Positions 26,072-35,600 of a stretch of 64,000 nucleotides of DNA are shown piece by piece. The notes beneath the pieces are model-generated. The model did not search any database, was not told where the DNA came from, and saw nothing but the letters and a program-made list of their open reading frames with translations. Both the position numbers and the translations under genes were made by a program. The DNA is taken from the NCBI GenBank assembly GCA_017992695.1, contig JAGOOC010000002.1:1-64000 (forward strand), written 5' to 3'. The stretch is from Bacteroides sp. (GTDB lineage Bacteria; Bacteroidota; Bacteroidia; Bacteroidales; Bacteroidaceae). Numbering within the stretch: the first letter of the stretch is position 1; each line of letters opens with the position of its first letter.

Positions 26072-26986
26072 ATGGAGAAATTCGAATTATACATACTTGG
26101 TTGTGGCTCTGCATTGCCTACCACACGCCACTTTGCCACGTCGCAGGTAGTGAACCTGCGCGATAAACTTTTCATGATCGATTGTGGCGAAGGGGCACAA
26201 TTGCAATTTCGTAGGTCGAAACTGAAATTTTCGCGACTGAATCACATCTTTATCTCTCATCTCCATGGCGATCACTGCTTCGGTCTGCTAGGGCTTATCT
26301 CTACGTTCGGTCTGTTGGGGCGTACCGCCGAGTTGCATATTCACTCTCCCAAAGGACTCGAAGAGCTCTTTGCCCCCATGCTCTCGTTCTTTTGTAAAAC
26401 ACTGAAGTTTCAAGTCATCTTTCACGAATTCGAGACCAAACAGGCTGCTCTTATTTATGAAGATCGCTCAATGACCGTAACAACCATTCCGCTGAAACAT
26501 CGCATTCCTTGCTGCGGATTTCTCTTTGCCGAGAAGCCCGGACTCAATCACATCATCCGCGACATGATCGATTTGCATCGCGTGCCCGTGTATGAACTCA
26601 ATCGCATTAAAAACGGCTTCGATTACACCACTCCCGAGGGCGAAGTGATTCCTAATAGCGTGTTAACCTACCCGGCAGCTTCTCCTCGGCGTTATGCTTA
26701 TTGCTCTGACACGATCTATCGCCGAGAAATTGTGTCCCAAATCAGTGGAGTTGACTTGCTGTTTCACGAAGCTACTTTTGCCGAAACCGAGCAGGCACGC
26801 GCTAAAGAAACTTACCATAGCACTGCTCGACAAGCTGCACAGATAGCACTCGAGGCCGAAGCTAAACAGCTGGTTATCGGTCACTTCTCGGCTCGTTATG
26901 AAAATGAACAACTGCTGCTCCATGAAGCCACCCAAGTATTTAAGCAAACGGTGCTTGCTCACGAAAACCTCTGCATCAGCTTGTGA
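26072..26986 (+). CDS. rnz: Ribonuclease Z
   Basis: A 304-residue metallo-beta-lactamase-fold endonuclease that removes 3' trailers from tRNA precursors. The zinc motif is ISHLHGDHCFGLLG (HxHxDH), with further ligands in YCSDT, LLFHEATF and IGHFSARY. Start MEKFELYILGCGSALPT fits the family, and ATG 26036, in frame upstream, overlaps the rpsA terminator and is rejected. Length is normal (about 300). The sigma-factor gene follows after 30 nt, so readthrough is possible. Confidence 0.94.
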   Translation: MEKFELYILGCGSALPTTRHFATSQVVNLRDKLFMIDCGEGAQLQFRRSKLKFSRLNHIFISHLHGDHCFGLLGLISTFGLLGRTAELHIHSPKGLEELFAPMLSFFCKTLKFQVIFHEFETKQAALIYEDRSMTVTTIPLKHRIPCCGFLFAEKPGLNHIIRDMIDLHRVPVYELNRIKNGFDYTTPEGEVIPNSVLTYPAASPRRYAYCSDTIYRREIVSQISGVDLLFHEATFAETEQARAKETYHSTARQAAQIALEAEAKQLVIGHFSARYENEQLLLHEATQVFKQTVLAHENLCISL

Positions 26987-27016
26987 TACAATATTTAATA
27001 AAACACGAATGAATTT

Positions 27017-27568
27017 ATGAATCCATATAATGAACGCGAGGTGTTGGCTCTTCTTCAAGAGAAAGGCGCACAGCGAGAAGGATTTGAGCGGATTGTAACG
27101 CAATATAGCGAACAGCTATACTGGCAAATTCGTCGGATGGTGCTTTCGCACGATGACACGAACGACCTTCTTCAGAACACATTTATTAAAGCATGGACCA
27201 ATATTGATTCTTTTCGCGGCGAGTCGAAGATCTCGACGTGGTTGTATCGCATTGCCACGAATGAATGTATTACCTTCTTGAATAAACAACGGGCCATGAA
27301 TACAGTAGCTCTAGACGATCCAGATGCGGTTGTGATTGATAAACTTGAAAGCGACACCTACTTTTCGGGCGATCACATTCAGCTGACGCTGCAAAAAGCC
27401 TTGCTCACCTTACCCGAAAAACAACGCATGGTATTCAACTTGAAATATTATCAAGAGATGAAATACGAAGAGATGTCTGAGATACTCAATACCTCGGTAG
27501 GAGCACTCAAAGCCTCTTATCACCACGCGGTGAAGAAAATTGAGAAGTTTTTAGAAACGGTTAATTAA
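27017..27568 (+). CDS. RNA polymerase sigma factor, ECF (sigma-70 family)
   Basis: A 183-residue group 4 sigma factor. Region 2 (about 20-90) includes DDTNDLLQNTFIKAWTNID and SFRGESKISTWLYRIATNEC; region 4 (about 125-180) includes LPEKQRMVFNLKYYQEMKYE and EMSEILNTSVGALKASYHH. Its neighbour at 27617 has one membrane segment and may be its anti-sigma factor. The three-gene set looks like an envelope-stress module rather than a polysaccharide-locus one, because no FecR or SusC is adjacent. It may share the RNase Z transcript (30-nt gap). Confidence 0.92.
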   Translation: MNPYNEREVLALLQEKGAQREGFERIVTQYSEQLYWQIRRMVLSHDDTNDLLQNTFIKAWTNIDSFRGESKISTWLYRIATNECITFLNKQRAMNTVALDDPDAVVIDKLESDTYFSGDHIQLTLQKALLTLPEKQRMVFNLKYYQEMKYEEMSEILNTSVGALKASYHHAVKKIEKFLETVN

Positions 27569-27616
27569 ACCTTTTCGATAGTTGAACGTCTAACTAATAA
27601 TAAAGGAGAAGAGAAT

Positions 27617-27991
27617 ATGAAAGAAGAAGATACTATATTGCGAAAAGCAGGAACGGGAAATTGTTTTAAAGTTCCGGAAGGTTATTTCGAGAATCTTACT
27701 TCGGAGATAATGAGTAAGCTTCCCGAAAACAGTGAATCGTCAGTTGAAGTTCCTAAAGTCAGCCTTTGGGACAAGATTAAGCCTTGGGCCTATATGGCAG
27801 CTATGTTTATTGGTGCAGCACTTATTATTCGCGTAGCATCGGTCAGTCATCCCCAAACCGACACAGTGACAGCTGTCGAGGTCGCAGATACACAAAGCGT
27901 AACTGACCAAGACATTAACATCGCATTGGATGGATCGATGATGGATGATTATTCGTTGTATGTTTACCTCAGCGATGCAAGTGAGGAGTAA
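27617..27991 (+). CDS. Small single-span membrane protein, possible anti-sigma factor
   Basis: A 124-residue protein with a cytoplasmic N-terminal part of about 50 residues (including FKVPEGYFENLTSEIMSKLP), one membrane helix (about residues 54-72, WAYMAAMFIGAALIIRVAS) and a short acidic periplasmic tail. I recognise no named domain. Size, topology and position 48 nt after the ECF sigma gene suggest a regulator of that sigma factor, but no zinc-binding anti-sigma motif is seen. GGAGAAGAG about 8 nt before the ATG is a purine-rich site. Confidence 0.65.
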   Translation: MKEEDTILRKAGTGNCFKVPEGYFENLTSEIMSKLPENSESSVEVPKVSLWDKIKPWAYMAAMFIGAALIIRVASVSHPQTDTVTAVEVADTQSVTDQDINIALDGSMMDDYSLYVYLSDASEE

Positions 27992-28017
27992 GTAAAATAT
28001 TAATTGATTGTATAAAT

Positions 28018-28479
28018 ATGAAAAAGTTGAGTATTCTGTTAGTAATGGTTTTGGGTTTCTTACCGCTGTTGTATGCAGCCAATGGATGCGATCAACGCCT
28101 ATCTCCGGATCAATTTAGAGCCAAGCAGCAAGCCTATATCACTGACAAGGCCAATTTGACTAAAGAAGAGGCTTCCAGATTTTTTCCGATATACTTCGAG
28201 CTTCAAGATCAAAAGAAAAAACTGAGCGATGAGGCTTGGGCTCAGATTCGCAACGGTAGAAATGAAGATACGACAGATGCCGAATACAATAAGATCTTAG
28301 AGCGAGTATACGATAGTCGCATTGCTTCGGATAAATTAGAGAAATCTTACTTTGAGAAATTTAAGAAGATACTCTCTTGCAAAAAGATCTACATGATTCA
28401 ACGGGCCGAGATACACTTTCATCGTGAACTCCTTAAAGGAGTAAAAAGAAAACATGAAGGGCCGGTAGCTCGAAATTGA
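28018..28479 (+). CDS. Periplasmic helical protein, Spy/CpxP-like
   Basis: A 153-residue protein with a signal peptide (MKKLSILLVMVLGFLPLLYAA). The mature part is highly charged and helical: an LTKEEASRFFPIYFELQDQK segment resembles the LTxxQ-type motif of Spy/CpxP periplasmic chaperones, but this is a weak match. Two cysteines (CDQR and LSCKK) might form a disulfide. Third gene of the sigma module, 26 nt after the membrane gene. An envelope-stress sensor or chaperone is a reasonable guess. A strong terminator follows. Confidence 0.65.
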   Translation: MKKLSILLVMVLGFLPLLYAANGCDQRLSPDQFRAKQQAYITDKANLTKEEASRFFPIYFELQDQKKKLSDEAWAQIRNGRNEDTTDAEYNKILERVYDSRIASDKLEKSYFEKFKKILSCKKIYMIQRAEIHFHRELLKGVKRKHEGPVARN

Positions 28480-28504
28480 TAACGAGGATGAAAGGATAGG
28501 ATAA

Positions 28505-28541
28505 GACCATTACCCCAGATAACGGGTGATGGCCTTTTTTT
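28505..28541 (+). terminator. Terminator of the sigma-factor operon
   Basis: Arms GACCATTACCC (28505-28515) and GGGTGATGGCC (28524-28534) followed by seven T residues. Confidence 0.88.
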
Positions 28542-28583
28542 GCTTTGTTGAAATATTTACAATTAATAATAAATATAGTATTG

Positions 28584-30602
28584 ATGAAAAACAAGTTTCT
28601 TTTAACATGTTCGTTGCTTTTGCTAACGAGTTATTTAGTAAATGGTTTTGCTGCTGTTAGTATCATCCCAAAGCCTCTACAAGTGCAAGAAAATAGTGGT
28701 AGTTTTGTATTAAACAAGAACGTTTCGATTGCTGTAGATAAGCAATTCGAGCAAACTGCACAGTTTTTAGCGGTACTCATTCGTCAGTCTACAGGATACA
28801 AATGTGAGGTAACTTCGACTAAAAAAGCACAGCCTATCGAAATATTATATGATGCATCTTTGCAGCAAAATGGAGTAGAAGGCTACACACTTGATGTAAC
28901 TCCGAGTAAAATTACCATACGAGCCTCAGATGTAAAAGGTGCTTTCTATGGAACACAGAGCCTTCGACAATTGCTACCGGTACAAATTGAACACAGCAAA
29001 AAGATCAAATCGGTAGCATGGGAAATACCGTGTGTTTCGATAATGGATAAGCCTCGATTTAGTTGGCGGGGATATATGAAAGATGTGAGCCGCACGTTTT
29101 ATGGTGTAGAGGTGATAAAGAAGTACCTTGATGTGATGGCACTTTATAAGATGAATGTGTTTCATTGGCACTTGAGCGATGATCAGGGGTGGCGCATTGA
29201 AATCAAAAAATACCCGAAGCTGACTTCGCCTTTAGCTACAGTGTTTCATGAAAGTGAGAACCAACCCGCAGAGCGTAGTGGCTTTTACACACAAGAACAG
29301 GTAAAGGAAATTGTTGATTATGCAGCTGATCGACAGATTACAATTGTGCCCGAAATAGATGTGCCCGGTCACAGTTGGCCTACTTTGTTGGTGTATCCCG
29401 AACTGGGCGTGAATAGCAATAATACACCCGGATATGTTTTTCCATTTTGCTCGGCATGGGGATATTGGGGCAATCAGTTTACACCCAATACGCTTGATCC
29501 ATCGAAAGAAGAAGTCTATCAATTTCTAGATGGTGTCTTTACCGAAGTTGCTGCGCTATTCCCGGGGGAATACATTCACTTTGGGGGTGATGAGGTGATG
29601 CATCGCTTTTGGGAAAAGGAACCACATATTCAGGCTTATATGAAAGAAAATGGGATGAAAGGTGTAGGCGAACTTCAAAACTATTTTGTGGGTAGAGTGT
29701 CTCAAATTATTGCTTCGAAGGGTAAAAAGCCTATTGGATGGAACGATATTTTAGCGCATCATGAAAGTCTTACCAAGCAAACGGCCATTATGTCGTGGCT
29801 CGGAGCAGACGCAATAACTAAGGCGGCTCGAAATGGTTTCTTCACAGTTGCAACGCCTGCCTCTCATCTGTATTTCGATATAACTCAAGCGGATAGAAAT
29901 GATGGTACAATGTGTGATTTGGCTTATCCTCACATCAATTCATTGGAGCGCATTTATAATTATAACCCGACGGAAGGGCTTACTCTTGAAGAGTCTAAGT
30001 ATGTGATTGGAGTACAGGCAAATATGTGGCCGGCCGTACCACAGGAAGTGAAAGACATCAATGTAAATAATTTCCCGCGTCTGCTTGGAGTGGCCGAGAT
30101 CGGATGGAGCGCGATAGATAAAAAAGATTATGCCGATTTTTGTGAGCGACTTTCTGCGGCACTTCCGCGACTTGATATCCTCAAGGTCGATTACTATCGT
30201 CCGGGTGGATACATCACTGGTCGATGGACACCAGCAATGGTCACAACAGAAATTGAACCACTTGAGTTTGATGTGACAGAAAAGCTATATGCAAATGGTA
30301 GAGTTATTGCCGGCTTCTATTTTACAGGAGGTAAAAACTTTTTAGAAATAAGTAAGGTTGAACTACTTGAGAATGGCAAGATTATTTCAGCGGATGTGCA
30401 CGAAGGGCTTGCCGATACGTTCAGGGGTACAAACAAAGTAAAAACATTCTTGTATCACCTTCAGGTAGATGCCTATAATCCTAAATTAAAATATACGGTG
30501 CGGGCCTATGTAAAAGGTCAGAATGGAACAGATTCTAGCGGAAATTTTACTTTCAATTTGTCTCCTTACAAACCATTTAGTGTTGTTGAACCACAACGAT
30601 AA
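28584..30602 (+). CDS. Beta-N-acetylhexosaminidase, GH20
   Basis: A 672-residue secreted enzyme removing terminal GlcNAc/GalNAc. Start MKNKFLLTCSLLLLTSYLVN is a signal peptide; an ATG 13 codons upstream adds residues that spoil it and lies directly after the terminator. GH20b domain at about 25-150, then the catalytic domain with FHWHLSDDQGWRIEIKKYPK and the catalytic Asp336-Glu337 (HFGGDE). The C-terminal 130 residues (FDVTEKLYANGRVIAGFYF) form an extra beta-rich domain that I do not recognise. It stands next to the SusCD locus and likely belongs to it. It is clearly diverged from the two other GH20 genes in the window. Confidence 0.9.
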   Translation: MKNKFLLTCSLLLLTSYLVNGFAAVSIIPKPLQVQENSGSFVLNKNVSIAVDKQFEQTAQFLAVLIRQSTGYKCEVTSTKKAQPIEILYDASLQQNGVEGYTLDVTPSKITIRASDVKGAFYGTQSLRQLLPVQIEHSKKIKSVAWEIPCVSIMDKPRFSWRGYMKDVSRTFYGVEVIKKYLDVMALYKMNVFHWHLSDDQGWRIEIKKYPKLTSPLATVFHESENQPAERSGFYTQEQVKEIVDYAADRQITIVPEIDVPGHSWPTLLVYPELGVNSNNTPGYVFPFCSAWGYWGNQFTPNTLDPSKEEVYQFLDGVFTEVAALFPGEYIHFGGDEVMHRFWEKEPHIQAYMKENGMKGVGELQNYFVGRVSQIIASKGKKPIGWNDILAHHESLTKQTAIMSWLGADAITKAARNGFFTVATPASHLYFDITQADRNDGTMCDLAYPHINSLERIYNYNPTEGLTLEESKYVIGVQANMWPAVPQEVKDINVNNFPRLLGVAEIGWSAIDKKDYADFCERLSAALPRLDILKVDYYRPGGYITGRWTPAMVTTEIEPLEFDVTEKLYANGRVIAGFYFTGGKNFLEISKVELLENGKIISADVHEGLADTFRGTNKVKTFLYHLQVDAYNPKLKYTVRAYVKGQNGTDSSGNFTFNLSPYKPFSVVEPQR

Positions 30603-30662
30603 AATGTATTGAAATACATGTAGATGCATTTGTGAGTTTAATTCCAATTTGCACAATCGAAC

Positions 30663-30697
30663 AAATGGCTTCTTTAAGTAAAAGGAGCCATTTTTTT
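30663..30697 (+). terminator. Terminator of the GH20 gene
   Basis: Thirteen-bp arms AAATGGCTTCTTT (30663-30675) and AAAGGAGCCATTT (30681-30693) with one G-U pair, running into seven T residues. It separates the GH20 gene from the converging ECF sigma gene. Confidence 0.88.
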
Positions 30698-30734
30698 GAA
30701 GAAATGTAAAGAACAGCAGTGTTAAATCTCCCAT

Positions 30735-31298
30735 TCAGCAAGCCAGGAAAATCAAAATGAGTTGAATGTTTTCTCGCAGGTATTTTAGTGCTTTTGAAAT
30801 GTGATGTTCCACTGTTTTCTCGCTGATGTTGAGTTGAGTAGAAATCTCCTTGTAACTCAAGTGCGATTTTCGGCTGAGTAGAAATACCTCCTTACGCTTA
30901 GGAGGTAGAGTATCTATCAGTTGATTGATGTATTCACTAAGCTGAGTCACCTCCATCTCTTCTTCTATTCCATGTTCTGTAAGTATGTCCGATGGGCTGT
31001 AAGCGTTCAGTACAGATAGTTTATAAAAATCCTCATTAAACTTTTTCTTCGATTGGTTGAAAATGATGTTGCGGGTAATGATGAACAAGAATCCCTTGAA
31101 ATTTTCCTCTTCTTTAATAAAGGTACGCACTTCCCATATCTTTACAAAAACCTGTTGTACAATCTCTTTAGTATCTTCTGTCGAGGTGATGTATAGACGG
31201 CAGAAGTTATACACTTGACTCCAATACTTTTTGTATACCCATTCAAATGCCTCATGGTCTCCTCCCTTTAACTGAATAATGATCTCTTTCTCTTCCAT
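30735..31298 (-). CDS. ECF RNA polymerase sigma factor of the SusCD locus
   Basis: A 187-residue sigma factor. Region 2 includes HEAFEWVYKKYWSQVYNFCR and STEDTKEIVQQVFVKIWEVR; region 4 includes LPPKRKEVFLLSRKSHLSYK and STQLNISEKTVEHHISKALK. This is the Bacteroidetes PUL-type ECF family. The gene for a FecR-type anti-sigma lies divergently, 182 nt away, followed by SusC with an STN domain: the three parts of a trans-envelope signalling circuit. It probably activates the susC operon. A -7 box lies 44-51 nt upstream. Confidence 0.93.
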   Translation of the reverse strand: MEEKEIIIQLKGGDHEAFEWVYKKYWSQVYNFCRLYITSTEDTKEIVQQVFVKIWEVRTFIKEEENFKGFLFIITRNIIFNQSKKKFNEDFYKLSVLNAYSPSDILTEHGIEEEMEVTQLSEYINQLIDTLPPKRKEVFLLSRKSHLSYKEISTQLNISEKTVEHHISKALKYLRENIQLILIFLAC

Positions 31299-31341
31299 TT
31301 AGAATTAACCAAGTGTGATATGCCTTTACTGAAAAATCACA

Positions 31342-31349
31342 CAAAGATA
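31342..31349 (-). promoter_or_regulatory. -7 box of the ECF sigma gene
   Basis: TATCTTTG on the minus strand, 44 nt before the start codon, a match to the housekeeping consensus. No clear -33 TTTG. The FecR-facing side of the 182-nt gap has no TAnnTTTG box, so fecR may rely on another promoter type, possibly ECF-dependent. Confidence 0.5.
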
Positions 31350-31480
31350 AGAAGATAATCTGATACCGATGAGTCTTTGAAGAATTTATTGATTTTATTA
31401 AAATAAATGAAGTTCGAGGGGGGGGAGGTGCTGTTTGGGTTGTATTTATTATATACACGCTAAAATTAAGGATTGTAAAC

Positions 31481-32428
31481 ATGAACAATATAGCAGGACT
31501 TATAAAGAAATTGTTGGTTAGAGGACTAAATAGTTCAGAGAAGATTCAACTTTCAGAAGACCAACCAATGAAAGATCTTTTATCTCGACAGTGGGAAGAA
31601 AAGACAGATAGGCATATTCAAGAGGATGTTGATTCAAACCTGATTTGGAAAAACATAACAGCCGTGTGCTGGGAGAAAAATGATCCTGTAGTGGCTAAGT
31701 TAACAAAAAAAACTCGGTTAATTCGTTTGGCTTCTGTCACTGCAGCTGCAGTAGCTATTTTATGTATCGGAATGTGGGTTGCAACTGTAATGACCGATTC
31801 GTACATTACCGTGACAGCACCTCTTGATAGCAAAATGGCATGGGTGCTTCCGGATAGCACAAAGGTTTGGGTAAATGCAGGTGCTACATTGCGTTATAAA
31901 AAAGAGTTTCTTCAAGACAGACGAGTGTTACTCGATGGTGAAGCGTTTTTCGACGTGGTTAAGATGTCGGCATCTCCTTTTCGAGTTCATTTTAATGGTT
32001 CCTGTGTAGAGGTCAAAGGCACAGTCTTCTCCATTAAATCCGAGCAACAGAAAGCTGAAGTCATCTTATTCAGTGGCAAGATAACCTTTACTGCCCCCGA
32101 GTCGGAGGGCGCAGTCGAGATGGACCCATCCGATCGCATTGTTTATGATGTCGTCAATAAGAAAGTGATGCTTACTCATGTGGATGCTGTAGAGTATGAT
32201 TGGCGAAGTTCAGAATACCGGTTTTCAGACAAGCCATTGGGAGAGTTGATCAATTTCCTGAATCGAACTTACAAAATTGATATTGTTTTGAAAAACACAG
32301 CCTATGAAAAATCACAATTTTCAGGTGTCATTCGCAAGGACGAGCCTTTAGAAGATGTGTTGGATAAAATTTGCTTCACGTTCGATTTGAAGTTGGAAAA
32401 AACAGATGACAATATTATCTTATACTAA
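31481..32428 (+). CDS. FecR-family anti-sigma factor
   Basis: A 315-residue inner-membrane protein. A cytoplasmic N-terminal 80 residues would hold the sigma factor; one membrane helix (about 81-104, IRLASVTAAAVAILCIGMWV) follows; then a periplasmic FecR domain (about 110-210, LPDSTKVWVNAGATLRYKKE and VLLDGEAFFDVVK) and a DUF4974 domain (about 245-315, FSDKPLGELINFLNRTYKID). The last part touches the STN domain of the SusC partner when substrate is bound. Its gene precedes susC by 185 nt. The upstream region carries a run of eight G residues. Confidence 0.93.
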   Translation: MNNIAGLIKKLLVRGLNSSEKIQLSEDQPMKDLLSRQWEEKTDRHIQEDVDSNLIWKNITAVCWEKNDPVVAKLTKKTRLIRLASVTAAAVAILCIGMWVATVMTDSYITVTAPLDSKMAWVLPDSTKVWVNAGATLRYKKEFLQDRRVLLDGEAFFDVVKMSASPFRVHFNGSCVEVKGTVFSIKSEQQKAEVILFSGKITFTAPESEGAVEMDPSDRIVYDVVNKKVMLTHVDAVEYDWRSSEYRFSDKPLGELINFLNRTYKIDIVLKNTAYEKSQFSGVIRKDEPLEDVLDKICFTFDLKLEKTDDNIILY

Positions 32429-32478
32429 AAGAACATTAATACTTAGAAAGCATGAGTAAAACTTAGAAATCAAAACGA

Positions 32479-32583
32479 ATGACCATGGAAGACCTTTTAG
32501 ACAAGTGTTTTCTGGATAAATTATTACGCAACTATTTCCAAAATTTAAATTTAGATAAAAATACAACCTTCGTAATTAAATAA
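32479..32583 (+). CDS. Possible small protein between fecR and susC (34 aa)
   Basis: An open frame of 34 codons, starting MTMEDLLDKCFLDKLLRNYF and ending in FVIK, ends 30 nt before susC. It is rich in Leu, Asp, Asn and Lys and could form an amphipathic helix, with no membrane segment. No homologue or Shine-Dalgarno is evident and it may be chance; the gap is otherwise a leader of susC. Confidence 0.2.
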   Translation: MTMEDLLDKCFLDKLLRNYFQNLNLDKNTTFVIK

Positions 32584-32613
32584 TTAACCTTTTATTAATT
32601 CAAATTTATAAAC

Positions 32614-35600
32614 ATGAAGATCTTATTTCTAAAATGTTGGTACCTCAGGTGTACCATTCTGATTCTATTGCTATTTCCTCTTGCTGTAAGTGCAGCGCAG
32701 GGAACAATAGTGATTAACGGCCAGTCAGTTACTATGAAACAGGCCATTGCAATGATAGAAAAGGCAAGTGGTTATACTTTCTTTTTCAAAGCCAGTGATA
32801 TTGATAATACAAGCAAAAAAAACATTAATTGTCGTGGAACGATTGACGAAGTGCTTCGGGAAGTTTTTCAAGGAAGCGATGTAGACTATGTCGTGAAAGA
32901 CAAGGAGATTTTATTAAAAACGAATAAAACTGCGCCAACTAAGGTTCAACAGGCAAAAAAACGAACCATCACCGGTATCATTATTGGAGCGGATGATAAA
33001 GAACCTATTATAGGTGCAAACGTTTGGTTGAAAAATAGCTCTTCAGGTGCTATCACTGACGTGAACGGTAAGTATACTATTCATATTGAAGGTGTAGGCG
33101 GAGTGCTCGAATTTTCGTATATCGGCTACAAAAAGAAAGAGGTAGCCATAGGTGAAGGACGTGAACTCAATGTGACGCTCGATCCAGACACGGAAGTGCT
33201 CGACGAAGTGGTAGTTGTGGGTTATGGCAGCCAGAGGAAAGAGAGTGTAGTAGGTGCTATTTCTACCCTTGATGTAGGTAAACTCACCATCCCGGGTTCT
33301 TCTATTTCCACTGTACTTTCGGGTCAATTAGCAGGTGTGGTTGCTATGACCCGTTCGGGTGAACCGGGTAAAGGAAGTGCTGCCGATTTTTTCATTCGCG
33401 GTGTGTCATCGTTCAAAGGTACCTCTACGCCTCTAGTGCTTGTAGATGGTATTGAGCGCGACCTCGACTTGGTTGAGACAGACGATATAGCTGCTTTCTC
33501 TATCCTGAAAGATGCCTCGGCCTCGGCAGTATATGGTGTGCGTGGTGCCAATGGAGTTATTTTGATTACCACGAAAAAAGGTAAAGAGGGAAAACCGGCT
33601 ATCAACGTTCGTACTGAATTTGGATTTACCAGCCCTACAAAAAAACCGAAGATGTCTAACTCGGCCGAGTGGGCGGAAATGTATAACGAGTCTATTGGTA
33701 AGGAATATTACACTGCCGATGAATTACAAAAATATCGTGATGGAAGTGATCCCGATCTCTATCCCAATGTGGATTGGTTTGATTCAATGTTTGATAAGAT
33801 GGCAGAGAACCAACGAGTAAATCTGAGTGTAACGGGTGGTGGTGATTTGGTGAAATATTATGTGTCTGGTTCGTACTATAACGAAAGTTCGATATATAAG
33901 AGTGCCGGAAACATCTACGGTTACGACTCTTCTATCAATTATAATAAGTTTAATTTCCGTGCCAATGTAGATATCAATTTAACCAAGTCTACATTGCTGA
34001 ATGTGAACTTGGCAAATATTTACGAGAAATCTTTTGGCCCTGGTTTTGGTGATAACGATGGCGAGATTTGGAGCTATACCTTTGCTACTTCGCCTAACGC
34101 TTTTCCCATACAGTATTCGGATGGTAAGCTTTCTGGCCCCTCTACCGATTCGGGATTCAATCCTTGGAATATGTTAGTGCATTCAGGTTACCGTGAACGA
34201 TTCTGGAACTCGGCACAAGCATTGATCGGATTGACACAAGACATTGGTAAACTGTGGGCACCGCTCGACGGGCTTACTGCCAATTTGAAATTCTCATGGG
34301 ATGCTTGGAACACAACCGCACAGCGCCGGGCGAAATCGCCTACCTTTTATCATGCTCGCGGCAGAGATGAGCAGGGAGCATTGACTTACGATGACAACAA
34401 TGGAGACGGCATTTGGGACCCCGTGCGTACGGGAAGTAATGAGTTGAGTTATAGTATTGGTCGCGACGGAACGATGACCCGTTACTTGGAAGGATCGCTC
34501 AACTACAGTCGGTTGTTCGACGAGAAACATCGCGTGGGTGCCTTGTTCTTATACAATCAAAAGATTCACACAAAAACTCAGGCAGGCGATGGTAACAGTG
34601 CATTGCCTTATAAGAATCAGGGTATTGCAGGACGTGTAACCTACGCCTTTAAAGATACCTATTTTGCTGAGATAAATATGGGTTATAATGGCTCTGAAAA
34701 CTTTGCACGCGGACACCGTTTTGGCTTTTTTCCTGCTGTTGCTGCGGGATGGATGGTTTCCAACGAAAAATGGTTTGAGCCGGTTACTAAAGTCATGGAT
34801 ATGCTGAAGCTGAAAGCCTCGTATGGTAAGGTTGGTAATGATGATATTGGCGGACAGCGTCGATGGGTATATGAGTCATCCATTGTAACTGGAGGTAGCT
34901 GGAACTATGGAGAAACTGGTGGCAATGGCGGTGGAGGTATCCGTGTGGGGGAAGTCGAAAACTTGAGTGCATCGTGGGAAGAGGCACTTAAGATTAATGC
35001 AGGTATTGAGTTTTCACTCTTTAATAAGTTAAAGGTTCAAGCCGATTATTTCCGGGAAGAGCGTTCGGGAATCTTCTTGCAGCGTGCCGGACTTCCTACC
35101 ATTGTGGGTGTCTCTACTATTCCTTATGTGAATATTGGTAAAACATTGAATCAAGGTTTGGATGGAAATGTGGAATATGCACAGCAAGTTGGGAAAGTGT
35201 TTCTTACTGCAAGAGCCAATGTAACCTATAATCGCAACAAACTGGTAGATAACGACGAACCCGACTGGGCTTATAAATACCAGAATAAAATAGGAAAGTC
35301 ATTCGGCGCCAACGGGCAGTTACAGCCCTTTGGTCTCATCGCACTAGGATTGTTCAAGAATCAAGAAGAGATTGACAATAGCCCTATACAAAATTTCGGT
35401 GAGTATCGGGTAGGCGACATTAAGTATCAAGATGTAAATGGTGATGGTATTGTGAACAGCCAAGATATGGTGGCCATCGGATATACCAATTTGCCAGAAA
35501 TCACCTATGGATTTGGTGCTACAGCACAGTGGAAGAGCTGGGATGTGAATGTATTCTTTCAAGGAGTGGGTCACAACAGTTTCTTTTTAGGAGGTTCTTC

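Noticed and set aside
31299..32613. Invertible promoter controlling the SusCD locus
   Set aside because: I looked for paired inverted repeats flanking a promoter, as in Bacteroides phase-variable loci, and saw none between the sigma gene and susC.
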